Origin: Paraplanobispora siamensis
GTDB lineage: Bacteria > Actinomycetota > Actinomycetes > Streptosporangiales > Streptosporangiaceae
Length of the DNA: 64,000 bases
Assembly (NCBI RefSeq): GCF_016863175.1
Contig: NZ_BOOJ01000010.1
Coordinates: 55,631 to 119,630, forward strand
Direction of reading: 5' to 3'
Part shown: one piece after another, positions 41,481-50,451 of the stretch
How the letters are laid out: each line of letters begins with the position of its first letter
How positions within the stretch are numbered: position 1 is the first letter of the stretch
Program-made: the position numbers and the translations under genes
The notes under the pieces: generated by a model
Databases searched by the model: none
The model's input: the letters and a program-made list of their open reading frames with translations, nothing else
Told to the model about the DNA's origin: nothing

Positions 41481-42596
41481 ATGACCAACGAAATGCTGCG
41501 CGCGCCCGCCGAGGTGAAGTACGCCGAGGAGCTCGACTGGCTGGAGTCGATCGACGACGGCCCCAAGCCGTTCTCCTGGCGGCTCAGCCCCCGCATGGTC
41601 CGGCTGTTCGTCCTGGGCTCCGAGCGCTCGGACGGCCTGGACCGGGAGATCCCGCAGAAGTGGTTCGGCGACCGCAGCTTCGTCGAGCGCAGCATCGTGA
41701 CGCTCGCCTCCGACCGCGGCCTGCTGCTGATCGGCGACCCCGGCACCGGCAAGAGCTGGCTGGCCGAGCTGCTTTCGGCCGCCATCTGCCGCGACTCCAC
41801 CCTGGTGGTCCAGGGGACGGCCGGCACCACCGAGGACCACATCAAGTACTCGTGGAACGTCTCCATGGTGATCGCCAAGGGACAGTCCCGCGAGTCGATG
41901 ATCCCCTCACCGATCATGACGGCGATGGAGCAGGGCATGATCGGCCGTTTCGAGGAGCTGACGCGCTCGACCAGCGACGTCCAGGACGCGCTGATCTCGA
42001 TCCTGTCGGAGAAGTACGTGTCCATCCCCGAGCTCGACACCGACAACACGGTGTTCGCCAAGCCCGGATTCTCGATCATCGCCACGGCCAACAGCCGCGA
42101 CCGGGGCGTGAACGACCTGTCCTCGGCGCTGAAGCGGCGCTTCAACTTCGTGCGGATCCCGGTCGTGACGAGCAAGGCCAGCGAGGCGGAGATCGTGCGT
42201 TTCCGCACCACGGAGCTGCTGCGCCGGCACCGCATCGAGCTGGACCTGCCGCCCACGCTGCTGGACATCCTGCTGCAGAGCTTCGCCGACCTGCGCGCCG
42301 CGGCGGCCTCGGCCACCAGCGAGGACGAGAAGCTGGAGTCGGCGCTGTCCACCGCCGAGCAGATCGGCGTGCTGGAGGACGCCATCCTGCACAGCCACTT
42401 CTTCGGCGACCGCGCGCTGCGCGCCGAGACGCTGGCCGGAGCCCTGGTGGGCTCGCTGGCCAGGCGCGCCCCCGAGGACCTGGCCATCCTGAACAAGTAC
42501 TGGCACGGGGTCGTCGAGCCGCGCAGCAAGCGGGACGGCGGGGAGTGGACGAACTTCCTCGAGGGCGGCCGTCAAGCGATCTCCACGCTGTCATGA
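41481..42596 (+). CDS. MoxR-class AAA+ ATPase (YehL-like)
   Basis: The 371-residue protein has Walker A GDPGTGKS (residues 85-92), a sensor/Walker B region with RFEELTRSTSDVQDALISIL, and GFSIIATANSRDRGVNDLSSALKRRFNFV (sensor 1 and arginine finger region), as in MoxR/RavA-type AAA+ ATPases. It hydrolyses ATP as a hexamer to remodel a client through the vWA partner. AGGAG lies about 9 nt before the ATG. It overlaps the DUF5682 gene by 4 nt (ATGA), implying coupled synthesis. Confidence 0.87.
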   Translation: MTNEMLRAPAEVKYAEELDWLESIDDGPKPFSWRLSPRMVRLFVLGSERSDGLDREIPQKWFGDRSFVERSIVTLASDRGLLLIGDPGTGKSWLAELLSAAICRDSTLVVQGTAGTTEDHIKYSWNVSMVIAKGQSRESMIPSPIMTAMEQGMIGRFEELTRSTSDVQDALISILSEKYVSIPELDTDNTVFAKPGFSIIATANSRDRGVNDLSSALKRRFNFVRIPVVTSKASEAEIVRFRTTELLRRHRIELDLPPTLLDILLQSFADLRAAAASATSEDEKLESALSTAEQIGVLEDAILHSHFFGDRALRAETLAGALVGSLARRAPEDLAILNKYWHGVVEPRSKRDGGEWTNFLEGGRQAISTLS

Positions 42597-45436
42597 GCAC
42601 CTTCGACGCCCTGCGCGGGCAGCTCCTCGACGCGGCCGAGGCCTTCTCCGGCGGCCGGGACGCCCTGTCCGGGATCCTGTCGGGCATGGTCGACGACGTC
42701 GACCGGATGCTGCGCGAGCAGCTTGAGATCTTCCCGGTGTGCCACCACTCGCCCGCCTCCGCGCTGGCCATGACGCGGCGGCTGCGCGAGCGGCGGCCCA
42801 AGGTCGTCTATCTGGAGCTGTGCGAGGACATGCGGCCGCTCCTGGAGGAGCTGCGCAACTGCCGGCTGCCGGTGGCGCTGCAGGCGTTCGCCACCCAGCT
42901 CGACGGCTTCCCTCCCGGTTCGGGGCCGCTCAGCGTCGTGGCCCCGGTCACCGAGGCCTCGGCGGAGTACCAGGCCATCGCCTACGCGCTCGACACCCCG
43001 GGCGTCGAGCTGGTGCTGGTCGACCGCTCGGTGGACCACGTCTTCCAGTGGCTGCCGAAGGAGCAGGCCGGGCCCGCGACCGCCGGAGACGGGGAGGACG
43101 GAGAGGATCCCGGGCACGAGGAGGAGGCCGCCCTGCACGGCGACGCCGTGGGCGTCGAGATCGGCGAACTGCGGCCCCGCTTCGCCGAGCTCGAGGCGCA
43201 CCTGCTGCACCACGGCAAGGTCCGGCACTGGTCCGAGTGGTGGGACCAGTACGTCGAGCAGCCGCTGACCGGGGCGGACTACGACACCTACCGCCAGGCC
43301 ATGGCGCTGATCGGCAGCCTGTTCCGGCGCCTGCGCCCCTCCGCGGACGACCGGCTGGCCGTCGACGAGGAGCGCGAGCGCTACATGTGGACCCGGATCC
43401 GCGAGCATCTGGCGCAGTCCGGCGCCGACCCGGCGGACTGCCTGTACGTGTGCGGCGCCTTCCACGCCGTCAGCCGGGTCGCCGAGTTCGGCCTGGCCGC
43501 CGATGCCCCGCCCTACGTCATCACCCCCCGTACGGCCACCCGCTGGCTGTACGGCCTCATCCCCTCCAGCCACTCGGCCATCGAGGCCCAGTTCGGCCTG
43601 GCCCAGGGATCGGTGTCGATCGCCGCGGCGACCTGGGCCAAGGCGGTCGAGCGCGGCGGGCTGAAGCCGTACCGGCTGGAGGGGCAGAAGGGAGGCCGCA
43701 CCCGCTCTCGGGCCAAGGCCAAGGCCGCGCCCGCGTCGCCCGCCGCCCGGGAACCGGCCGCCGACCGGCTGTCGGGCTTCCTGGCGACCCCGCCGGAGCT
43801 GGACGGCCTGGACGAGGACGAGCTGCGCGGGTGGTGCGTCGACATCGTGCGGCTGGCCCGCCGCAACGGCTACCTGGCCAGCACGGCCGACGCCATCGCG
43901 GTGTTCGAGACGTCGATCCTGCTGGCCGGGCTGCGCGGCCGGGCCAGGCCGACGCCGTACGACTTCCAGGACGCCGCGGTCACCTGCATCGAGAAGGACG
44001 TGGTGCCGGGCCGCCGCGACGTCCGCCGCCTGTGCGAGATCCTCCTGGGCGGCGACCGGATCGGCCAGGTCGGCTACGACGCGCTCCCGCCGCTGGCCCG
44101 CGACGTCTACGACCGGCTGGAGCCGCTCGGGATCGACCCGGGCAGGCGCACCCAGCAGCGGGTGCTGCTCGACCTCACCGCCGATCCCGAGCTGGTGCCG
44201 TGCTCGGACCTGCTGTGGAGGCTGCGCTACCTGCTCCCCGAGGGCGCGGTCCGGCCCATCATGGGCACGCGCCGCCTCGGCGAGCGGCCCATCCAGGAGA
44301 GCTGGGACCTGGCGATCGGCCGTCACCAGCGCTCGATCATCGAGCTCGGCTACGAGGGCGTCACCGTCGAGCAGGTGCTGGAGCAGCGGCTGCGGCGCAA
44401 GGTCTGGGAGCCGCGCGCCACCGCGGGGGACGCGCTGGCCGCCGTGGAGGACGCCGTCGTCTACCTGGGCGGCCGCCGCCTCGCCGACGAGCTGGGCGAG
44501 CGCGCGGTGGAGCTGCTGGCCGCCGAGCGCACCGTCGACGACGCCCCCGAGGTGCTGCGGCGGATCCGCCGGCTGCTGGCCCACTACCGGACCACCGGGC
44601 CGGAGCTGCCGGCCTGGTGCGAGGCGTTCGTCACGGCCGGATACGCCCACTACTGCACGCTGCTGCCGACCGCCTTCACCGACGACGACACCGGCGTCCG
44701 CCAGGTCGGGGCCATGCTCGGCTTCCTGTTCTCCATGGAGAGCCTGGCGCTGTCGCTGGGCTGCGAGCGGGCCCAGCTGGAGCTGGCCGTACGGCAGTCG
44801 CATCCGGAGGCGCCGGCCAAGGTGGCGCTGCTGTGGGCGGCCAAGACGCAGCTGGGGCTGCTGCCCAGGCAGGAGCTGCGCGCCCGGTGCGACGAGCTGC
44901 TGGGCAATCCGCTCGTCGTCCCGGCCTTCCCGCTCTATCTGAGCGGGTTCGTCCAGGCGCTCGAACCCGTCCCCGGTCTCGCGCCGTTCGTGGTCGAGGT
45001 GCTGTCCAAGGCCTTCGCGCGGCTGCCCGACCCCGTCCTGCTGCCGTGGCTGCCGACACTGATCACGACGCTGCGCCGGCAGGTGCCGGAGCTGGTGCCC
45101 GTGCTCGTCAGGGAGGCCGGGCGGACCTTCCCCGGCGGGCTGACCGAGCTGGACGCGTGGGTCCCGCCGTGGGAGCGGCCGGCCGCACCCGCCCGCCCGG
45201 CCCGCGGGGCCCCCGCGCCCGCCGGGCCGGTGACCGGGCTGCTGGCCCGGCACCCGCAGGCGTGCGACGCGGTGGCGGCGCTGCTCGGCTGTGCCGGTGA
45301 ATGGGCCGGTGAATGGTCCGGTGAGTGGGCCGCCGGGGACGACGGCCCGGACCCGCGGGAAACGCGGGTGAGGGAGCTGCTGGCCCGGCATCCCGCGACG
45401 GCGGGTGCGGTGGCGGCGCTGCTGGGAGGCACCTGA
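42593..45436 (+). CDS. DUF5682 family protein, last gene of MoxR/vWA operon
   Basis: The 947-residue cytoplasmic protein opens with LEIFPVCHHSPASALAM and VVYLELCEDMRPLLEEL, the pattern of DUF5682. An acidic insert (GEDGEDPGHEEEAALHG) lies near residue 165 and a basic linker (RTRSRAKAKAAP) near 380. Long helical repeat-like regions follow. The C-terminus holds a duplicated LLARHPxxxxAVAALLG motif and three GEWA/GEWS units. The family is uncharacterised; I infer it is equivalent to YehM and may be the client or scaffold of the MoxR ATPase. The ATG at 42593 overlaps the MoxR stop. Confidence 0.8.
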   Translation: MSTFDALRGQLLDAAEAFSGGRDALSGILSGMVDDVDRMLREQLEIFPVCHHSPASALAMTRRLRERRPKVVYLELCEDMRPLLEELRNCRLPVALQAFATQLDGFPPGSGPLSVVAPVTEASAEYQAIAYALDTPGVELVLVDRSVDHVFQWLPKEQAGPATAGDGEDGEDPGHEEEAALHGDAVGVEIGELRPRFAELEAHLLHHGKVRHWSEWWDQYVEQPLTGADYDTYRQAMALIGSLFRRLRPSADDRLAVDEERERYMWTRIREHLAQSGADPADCLYVCGAFHAVSRVAEFGLAADAPPYVITPRTATRWLYGLIPSSHSAIEAQFGLAQGSVSIAAATWAKAVERGGLKPYRLEGQKGGRTRSRAKAKAAPASPAAREPAADRLSGFLATPPELDGLDEDELRGWCVDIVRLARRNGYLASTADAIAVFETSILLAGLRGRARPTPYDFQDAAVTCIEKDVVPGRRDVRRLCEILLGGDRIGQVGYDALPPLARDVYDRLEPLGIDPGRRTQQRVLLDLTADPELVPCSDLLWRLRYLLPEGAVRPIMGTRRLGERPIQESWDLAIGRHQRSIIELGYEGVTVEQVLEQRLRRKVWEPRATAGDALAAVEDAVVYLGGRRLADELGERAVELLAAERTVDDAPEVLRRIRRLLAHYRTTGPELPAWCEAFVTAGYAHYCTLLPTAFTDDDTGVRQVGAMLGFLFSMESLALSLGCERAQLELAVRQSHPEAPAKVALLWAAKTQLGLLPRQELRARCDELLGNPLVVPAFPLYLSGFVQALEPVPGLAPFVVEVLSKAFARLPDPVLLPWLPTLITTLRRQVPELVPVLVREAGRTFPGGLTELDAWVPPWERPAAPARPARGAPAPAGPVTGLLARHPQACDAVAALLGCAGEWAGEWSGEWAAGDDGPDPRETRVRELLARHPATAGAVAALLGGT
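45296..45331 (+). repeat. 12-bp tandem repeat x3 in DUF5682 gene
   Basis: GGTGAATGGGCC, GGTGAATGGTCC and GGTGAGTGGGCC in succession encode Gly-Glu-Trp-Ala/Ser units near the C-terminus. In-frame slippage expansion. Confidence 0.75.
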
Positions 45437-45477
45437 GCTCCCTGGGCCCGCCCCGCGGGGGAGCGGACGCAGGGAAA

Positions 45478-45513
45478 AGGGATGCCGCCCGATCGGGTGA
45501 TCGGGCGGCATCC
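45478..45513. terminator. Strong bidirectional terminator
   Basis: GGGATGCCGCCCGATC (45478-45493) pairs perfectly with GATCGGGCGGCATCCC (45498-45513), 16 bp with a 4-nt loop. AAAA at 45474-45477 gives a U-tract for the minus strand. It ends the MoxR/vWA operon and the convergent MFS gene. Confidence 0.88.
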
Positions 45514-45566
45514 CGCTGTCCGCGGCGGTCTCTCCCGCGGCTGAGTCTCTCCCGCGCTCGGGGCGC

Positions 45567-47096
45567 TCAGGCGTGGCTGAGCTCGGTGACGTCGTCGGAG
45601 ATCTCCTTCGGCACGCCGCGCAGCGCGTAGAGCGCGACCGCCGCGAGGACCACGAGGATGCCCGCGCCGGTCAGCACGGTCGTCTGCATGCCCGCGACGA
45701 ACGCCTCCCGCGCGGCCCCGGTGACGGAGGAGGCCAGATCGGCCGGGAGCGTCGCGGCGGTGCGCAGGGCGTCGCCCAGGGTGTCGCCGACCTGCTCGCC
45801 CGCCTCGGCGGGCAGACCGGCGGGAAGGGCCAGGTTGGCGGTGTAGGCGCTGTTCAGCACGGTGCCCAGGACGGCGATGCCCAGGGCGCCGCCCATCTCG
45901 GTGGCGGTCTCGGAGATCGCGGCGGCCGCTCCGGCCCGCTCCCGGGGCGCGCTGGCGACGATGGTGTCGTTGACCACGGCGAAGGTCAGGCCGATGCCCG
46001 TGCTGGCGACGATCATCGCGACGACCAGGTAGGGGTAGGAGAGCTCGGTGCCCACCTGGCTGTAGAGGCCGAAGCCCACGGCGGCCAGGACCATGCCGAG
46101 CGCGACGACCTCGGCCCGGCCCAGCCGGGAGATCAGCGGGCCCGCGGCCGCCCCGCCGATGCCCGCCCCCACTCCGCCGGGCAGCCCGGCCAGCCCCGCC
46201 ACCAGCGGGGACCAGCCCAGGACGAGCTGGAAGTACTGGGCGAAGATGAGGGACATCGCGAGCATCGCGAACATGGCGATCATCGCGGAGCCGACCGACG
46301 CGGAGAAGGCGCGGTTGCGGAACAGCTGGACGTCGATGAGCGGCTCGGCCAGCCGGGTCTGCCGCAGGGCGAACGCGCCGAGCGTGACGACGCCGAGCAC
46401 GGCCGCGACGATCACCGAGGTCTGGCCGGCGCCCCCGTGGGCGGCCTCCTTCAGCGCGTAGATGATCGCGATCACTCCGACGATGGACATCGGCACGCTG
46501 ACCAGGTCGATCCGGCCGGGGTTCGGGTTGCGCGACTCGGGCAGGACGATCAGGCCGGCGATGACGATCCCCGCGATCACCGGCACGTTGACCAGGAAGA
46601 CCGACCCCCACCAGAACTCGTTCAGCAGCGCCCCGCCCACCAGCGGGCCCAGGGCGAAGCCCGCCGCGCCGACGCTGCTCCAGATGCCGACCGCGGTGGT
46701 CCGCTCCTTGGAGTCGGTGAACACGTTGCGGACCAGCGAGAGGGTCGAGGGCATGATCGTGGCGCCCGCCACGCCGAGCAGCGCGCGGGCCGCGATCAGC
46801 AGCTCCGGGGTCGGCGCGTAGGCCGTCAGCAGGGAGGCGACGCCGAACGCGGCGCTGCCCGTCAGCAGCAGCCGCCGGCGGCCGATCCGGTCACCCAGGT
46901 TGCCCATGGTCACCAGCAGTCCGGCCAGTACGAAGCCGTACACGTCGGCGATCCACAGCAGCTGCGGCGCCGACGGGTCCAGGTCCTCGGTCAGCATGGG
47001 CGTGGCCAGGTGCAGCACGGTCAGGTCGATGGAGAGCATCAGCATGGCCAGGCACCCGATGACCAGCGTGCCCCATTTGCGGGAGTCGTTTCTCAT
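45567..47096 (-). CDS. MFS exporter, DHA2 (EmrB/QacA) family
   Basis: The 509-residue protein has about 14 hydrophobic segments. The family marks are LSIDLTVLHLATPMLTEDL at TM1, GNLGDRIGRRRLLL in loop 2-3 and GPLVGGALLNEFWWGSVFLVNVPV at TM5 (antiporter motif C region). It exports drugs or natural products with H+. The ATG at 47096 is chosen over a GTG at 47135 that lies inside the end of the AfsR-like gene. Encoded 31 nt downstream of that regulator, so probably in the same unit and under its control. Confidence 0.87.
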   Translation of the reverse strand: MRNDSRKWGTLVIGCLAMLMLSIDLTVLHLATPMLTEDLDPSAPQLLWIADVYGFVLAGLLVTMGNLGDRIGRRRLLLTGSAAFGVASLLTAYAPTPELLIAARALLGVAGATIMPSTLSLVRNVFTDSKERTTAVGIWSSVGAAGFALGPLVGGALLNEFWWGSVFLVNVPVIAGIVIAGLIVLPESRNPNPGRIDLVSVPMSIVGVIAIIYALKEAAHGGAGQTSVIVAAVLGVVTLGAFALRQTRLAEPLIDVQLFRNRAFSASVGSAMIAMFAMLAMSLIFAQYFQLVLGWSPLVAGLAGLPGGVGAGIGGAAAGPLISRLGRAEVVALGMVLAAVGFGLYSQVGTELSYPYLVVAMIVASTGIGLTFAVVNDTIVASAPRERAGAAAAISETATEMGGALGIAVLGTVLNSAYTANLALPAGLPAEAGEQVGDTLGDALRTAATLPADLASSVTGAAREAFVAGMQTTVLTGAGILVVLAAVALYALRGVPKEISDDVTELSHA

Positions 47097-47127
47097 GGCA
47101 CCCAGCCTCGGGGGCGGCGCTGACGGA

Positions 47128-50100
47128 TCACTCACCGAGCGCTGACAGCTGCTCCCCGATGACGGTCAGCGCCGGTCGCGGCCGGCCGGCGAGGGCGGGC
47201 GCGCCGTGGGCGAGCGCGGCACCGCGGGCGTGGGCGGCCCGGTAGGCCTCCCCGCCGAGCCGGGCGCGGCACCACGCGGTGACCCGCCCGACGTCGGGAT
47301 CGCCGCCGGCGGCGCCGCGCAGCGCCGACCCCACGCCGAGCAGCAGGGCGGCGCGCTCGGCGTCCTGCTCCAGCATCGCGACCCCCGCCAGGCCCTCGGC
47401 GACGCGGGCCGCCAGCCAGCGGTCGCGCTCGTTGAACCCGGTGGACAGGATGCGGCGGTGCTGGTCGAGGGCCCCGGCGGCGTCGCCCTCCGCCACGGCG
47501 ATCCACGCCATCGCCAGGTGGACGCGGACCCGCGTGTGCTCGCCGTCGAACCATCCCGCCGAGCACTCCGCCAGCGCCGCCTCGTACAGCCGCCGCGCCT
47601 GCGCCAGATCGCCCTGGAAGCGGGCGAGGTCGCCGAACCCGAGCCGGGCGGCGGCCACCGCCTCCCACGCGCCCGCCCGGCGCCCGAGCTCGGCCGTGCG
47701 CTCATAGTCGGCCCGCGCCCCCTCCAGATCGCCGTCGCGCGCCCTGCCGTCGGCACGACGGCGCAGCAGCTCGGCCACGTCGACGTCCGCGCCGATCTCC
47801 TCGACCAGGCGCAGGGCCTCGTCCGTCAGCGCGGCGGACTCGGCGCGGTCCCCCCGCCAGTCGGCGAGGTCGGCCATCCCGGACAGCGTCTGCGCCAGGC
47901 CCCAGCGGTCGCCCAGCGCCCGGAAGTCGGCGAGCGCGACGGCGAAGTCGCGCTCGGCCTCGGCGGGGTCGCCCTCGAACAACCGCAGGTAGCCCCCGCC
48001 GAAACGGATGATCGCCCGCGTCCAGGAATCGATGCTCTCGGACATCTCCCACCGGCTGCGCTGCTCTTTTGCGAGGTCCGCGTCGGGCGGGCCGGCGATC
48101 ATCGCCCACATGACGCTGATGAACGGCTGCCGCGGGACGGAGTCCCGCTCCTCCATGATCTTCCGGGTGGTCCGCAGATGCGCGTCCATCCCGGGGTCGG
48201 AGCCGCCGCCGGAGACCACGAGCATCACGCACAGCGCGTACTCGTCGGCGAAGCCGGCGGGCGGTCCGGAGCCGATCCGCTCCAGGAGCTCGCGGGCCAG
48301 CGCGACCGCCTCACCGCGCAGGCCGCGCAGCCACCAGTAACAGGTCAGGGCCGACAGCAGCCGCAGCGCCGCCCCGGTGTCGCCGGCCGCGGTCGCCCGG
48401 TGCAGCGCGGCGTGCAGGTCGTCGTGCTCGGCGTCCAGCGAGGCCAGCCACCGCAGCTGGTCGGCCCCGCGCAGGTGCGGGTCGGCGGTCTCGGCGAGGT
48501 CGAGGAAGAACGCGAAATGGGCCCGCCGCATCCGCTCCCGCTCACCCGCCTCGGCCAGCCGCTCGGCGCAGAAGGCGCGGATCGTCTCCAGCATGCGATA
48601 ACGGTCGCCGGCCCGCTCGACCAGGGACTTGTCGACCAGGGAGGCCAGGACGCCGTCGGTGTCGTCCACGCCGCAGACCCGTTCGGCGGCCTCCAGGGTG
48701 GCCCCCGCGGCGAAGACGGTCAGCCGCCTGGCCAGCGTGCGCTCGTCCTCCTCCAGCAGGTCCCAGCTCCACTCCACCACCGCGCGCAGCGTGCGGTGCC
48801 GGGGCTGGGCGGTACGGCTGCCGCGCGACAGCAGCCGGAAGCGGTCGTCGAGCCGGGAGACGATCTCCGCGGCGGTGAGCGAGCGCAGCCGGGCCGCGGC
48901 CAGCTCGATCGCCAGGGGCAGGCCGTCCAGCGCCCGGCAGATCCGCACCACGGCCTCGGCGGTGGCCTCGTCCAGCGTGAAGTCCGGCTGTACGGCGCGG
49001 GCCCGGTCGGCGAACAGCCGCACCGCGGGCGCCCGGTCGGCGGGGACGCCGGGGGAGGGCAGCGCCAGGGGCGGCACGGGGAGCAGGACCTCCCCGGTGA
49101 TGCCGAGCGCCTCGCGGCTGGTGGCCAGCACCCGCAGCCCCGGGCAGGAGGACAGCAGCCGGTCGGCGAGGCGGGCCACCGCCTCGACGACGTGTTCGCA
49201 GTTGTCCAGGACGAGCAGGAGCTCCCGGCCGGTGAGCGCCGCGACCAGCCTGCCCGTGGGGTCGGGGACGGCCGCGTGCCCGCCCCGTCCCGTCAGCACG
49301 GGGGTCTCGCGCAGCCCGAGGGCGCCGAGCACCGCCTGCGTGATCTCCGGTCCCTCGCCCAGCGGCGCCAGCTCCACGAGGCACACCTCGCCGGGGTGGC
49401 GCCCTGCGGCCTCGGCGGCCAGGCGGGTCTTGCCGGTCCCGCCGGGCCCGGTGAGGGTGACCAGGCGGGCCCCGGCCAGCAGGGCGCCGATCCGTGCCAG
49501 CTCCTCGTCGCGGCCGATCAGCGGGGTGAGCTGGGCGGGCAGGCCGTGCCGGGCGGCCGCGGAGGAGGTCGCGGAGGAGACCGCCGGGGAAGGTGCGGGC
49601 GCCGCCTCCAGGGACGGATCGGCCCGCAGGATCGCCAGGTGGAGCGCGGCCAGCTCGGCCGACGGGTCGGCGCCGAGCTCCTCGGCCAGCCGCCGCCGGC
49701 ACTCCTCGAAGACGGCCAGCGCGTCGGCCTGCCTGCCGGAGCCGTACAGAGCCCGCATCAGCAGCCCCGTCGGCCGCTCCCGCAGGGGATGGGCCCGCAG
49801 CAGCTCCTGCAGGCCCGGCACGAGGTCGCGGTGCCGGCCGAGCGCCAGCCACGCCTCCGCGCGGTCCTCGACGGCGGTGACGCGCAGCTCTTCCAGCCGT
49901 ACGGCCTGCGCCGCGGCGAAGGGCGCCTCGCTCACGTCGGCCAGGGCCGGGCCGCGCCAGAGCCCGAGCGCCTCGTCCAGGACGGCTGCGGCCCGCCGGT
50001 GCTCGCCCGCGGCCAGGGCCGCGCGGCCCTCGGCGGCCAGGCGTTCGAAGCGGTGGACGTCGACGTCGCCCGGGTCGACGGCGATCAGATAGCCCGCGGG

Positions 50101-50358
50101 GTGGCGCATAAGGAGATCTCCCCCGCCCGCCTCGCCGAGCAGGGCGCGCAGCCGGGAGACCTGCGCCTGGAGCGCGTTGGCGGGGTCACCGGGCGGGGCG
50201 GCGCCGTACAGGCCGTCGATCAGCCGCTCGGCGGTGACCGGCCGGCCCGCCTCCAGCAGCAGCATGACCAGCAGGGCGCGCAGCCTCGGCCCGCCGACGG
50301 CGACCGGCCGCCCGTCGCCGAGCCGGGCCTCGGTAGACCCCAGGACGCCGAACCGCAT
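47128..50358 (-). CDS. BTAD-domain AfsR/SARP-type transcriptional regulator with NB-ARC and TPR-like C-terminus
   Basis: The 1076-residue protein contains, in order: OmpR-type winged helix (residues 1-95), BTAD domain (about 97-245), a Pro/Ala/Ser linker, an NB-ARC/STAND ATPase with P-loop LTGPGGTGKTRLA (about residue 300) and LLLVLDNCEHV, and a TPR-like helical region to the end. Proteins of this layout switch by nucleotide exchange and activate secondary-metabolite or export genes. The downstream MFS gene is a likely target or partner. No LuxR HTH is present at the C-terminus. ATG at 50358; no strong Shine-Dalgarno is seen. Confidence 0.88.
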   Translation of the reverse strand: MRFGVLGSTEARLGDGRPVAVGGPRLRALLVMLLLEAGRPVTAERLIDGLYGAAPPGDPANALQAQVSRLRALLGEAGGGDLLMRHPAGYLIAVDPGDVDVHRFERLAAEGRAALAAGEHRRAAAVLDEALGLWRGPALADVSEAPFAAAQAVRLEELRVTAVEDRAEAWLALGRHRDLVPGLQELLRAHPLRERPTGLLMRALYGSGRQADALAVFEECRRRLAEELGADPSAELAALHLAILRADPSLEAAPAPSPAVSSATSSAAARHGLPAQLTPLIGRDEELARIGALLAGARLVTLTGPGGTGKTRLAAEAAGRHPGEVCLVELAPLGEGPEITQAVLGALGLRETPVLTGRGGHAAVPDPTGRLVAALTGRELLLVLDNCEHVVEAVARLADRLLSSCPGLRVLATSREALGITGEVLLPVPPLALPSPGVPADRAPAVRLFADRARAVQPDFTLDEATAEAVVRICRALDGLPLAIELAAARLRSLTAAEIVSRLDDRFRLLSRGSRTAQPRHRTLRAVVEWSWDLLEEDERTLARRLTVFAAGATLEAAERVCGVDDTDGVLASLVDKSLVERAGDRYRMLETIRAFCAERLAEAGERERMRRAHFAFFLDLAETADPHLRGADQLRWLASLDAEHDDLHAALHRATAAGDTGAALRLLSALTCYWWLRGLRGEAVALARELLERIGSGPPAGFADEYALCVMLVVSGGGSDPGMDAHLRTTRKIMEERDSVPRQPFISVMWAMIAGPPDADLAKEQRSRWEMSESIDSWTRAIIRFGGGYLRLFEGDPAEAERDFAVALADFRALGDRWGLAQTLSGMADLADWRGDRAESAALTDEALRLVEEIGADVDVAELLRRRADGRARDGDLEGARADYERTAELGRRAGAWEAVAAARLGFGDLARFQGDLAQARRLYEAALAECSAGWFDGEHTRVRVHLAMAWIAVAEGDAAGALDQHRRILSTGFNERDRWLAARVAEGLAGVAMLEQDAERAALLLGVGSALRGAAGGDPDVGRVTAWCRARLGGEAYRAAHARGAALAHGAPALAGRPRPALTVIGEQLSALGE

Positions 50359-50414
50359 GGGTGGATTGTCTCTCAGGATGCCGGGCGCCGCGGACCGGCG
50401 CCGGGCGGGAGCGG

Positions 50415-50446
50415 GGCGGGCCGTACGGGACCCCGTACGGCCCGCC
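50415..50446 (-). terminator. Terminator of peptide ABC operon
   Basis: GGCGGGCCGTACGG (50415-50428), loop GACC, CCGTACGGCCCGCC (50433-50446); a perfect 14-bp stem 5 nt after the last gene's stop on the minus strand. Confidence 0.8.
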
Positions 50447-50451
50447 GGTGC

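Noticed and set aside
42572..45511. Very long antisense reading frame opposite the DUF5682 gene
   Set aside because: High-GC wobble positions create such frames. It lacks any family motif, is Gly/Arg/Gln/Pro-rich and lies opposite a gene with clear domain motifs.
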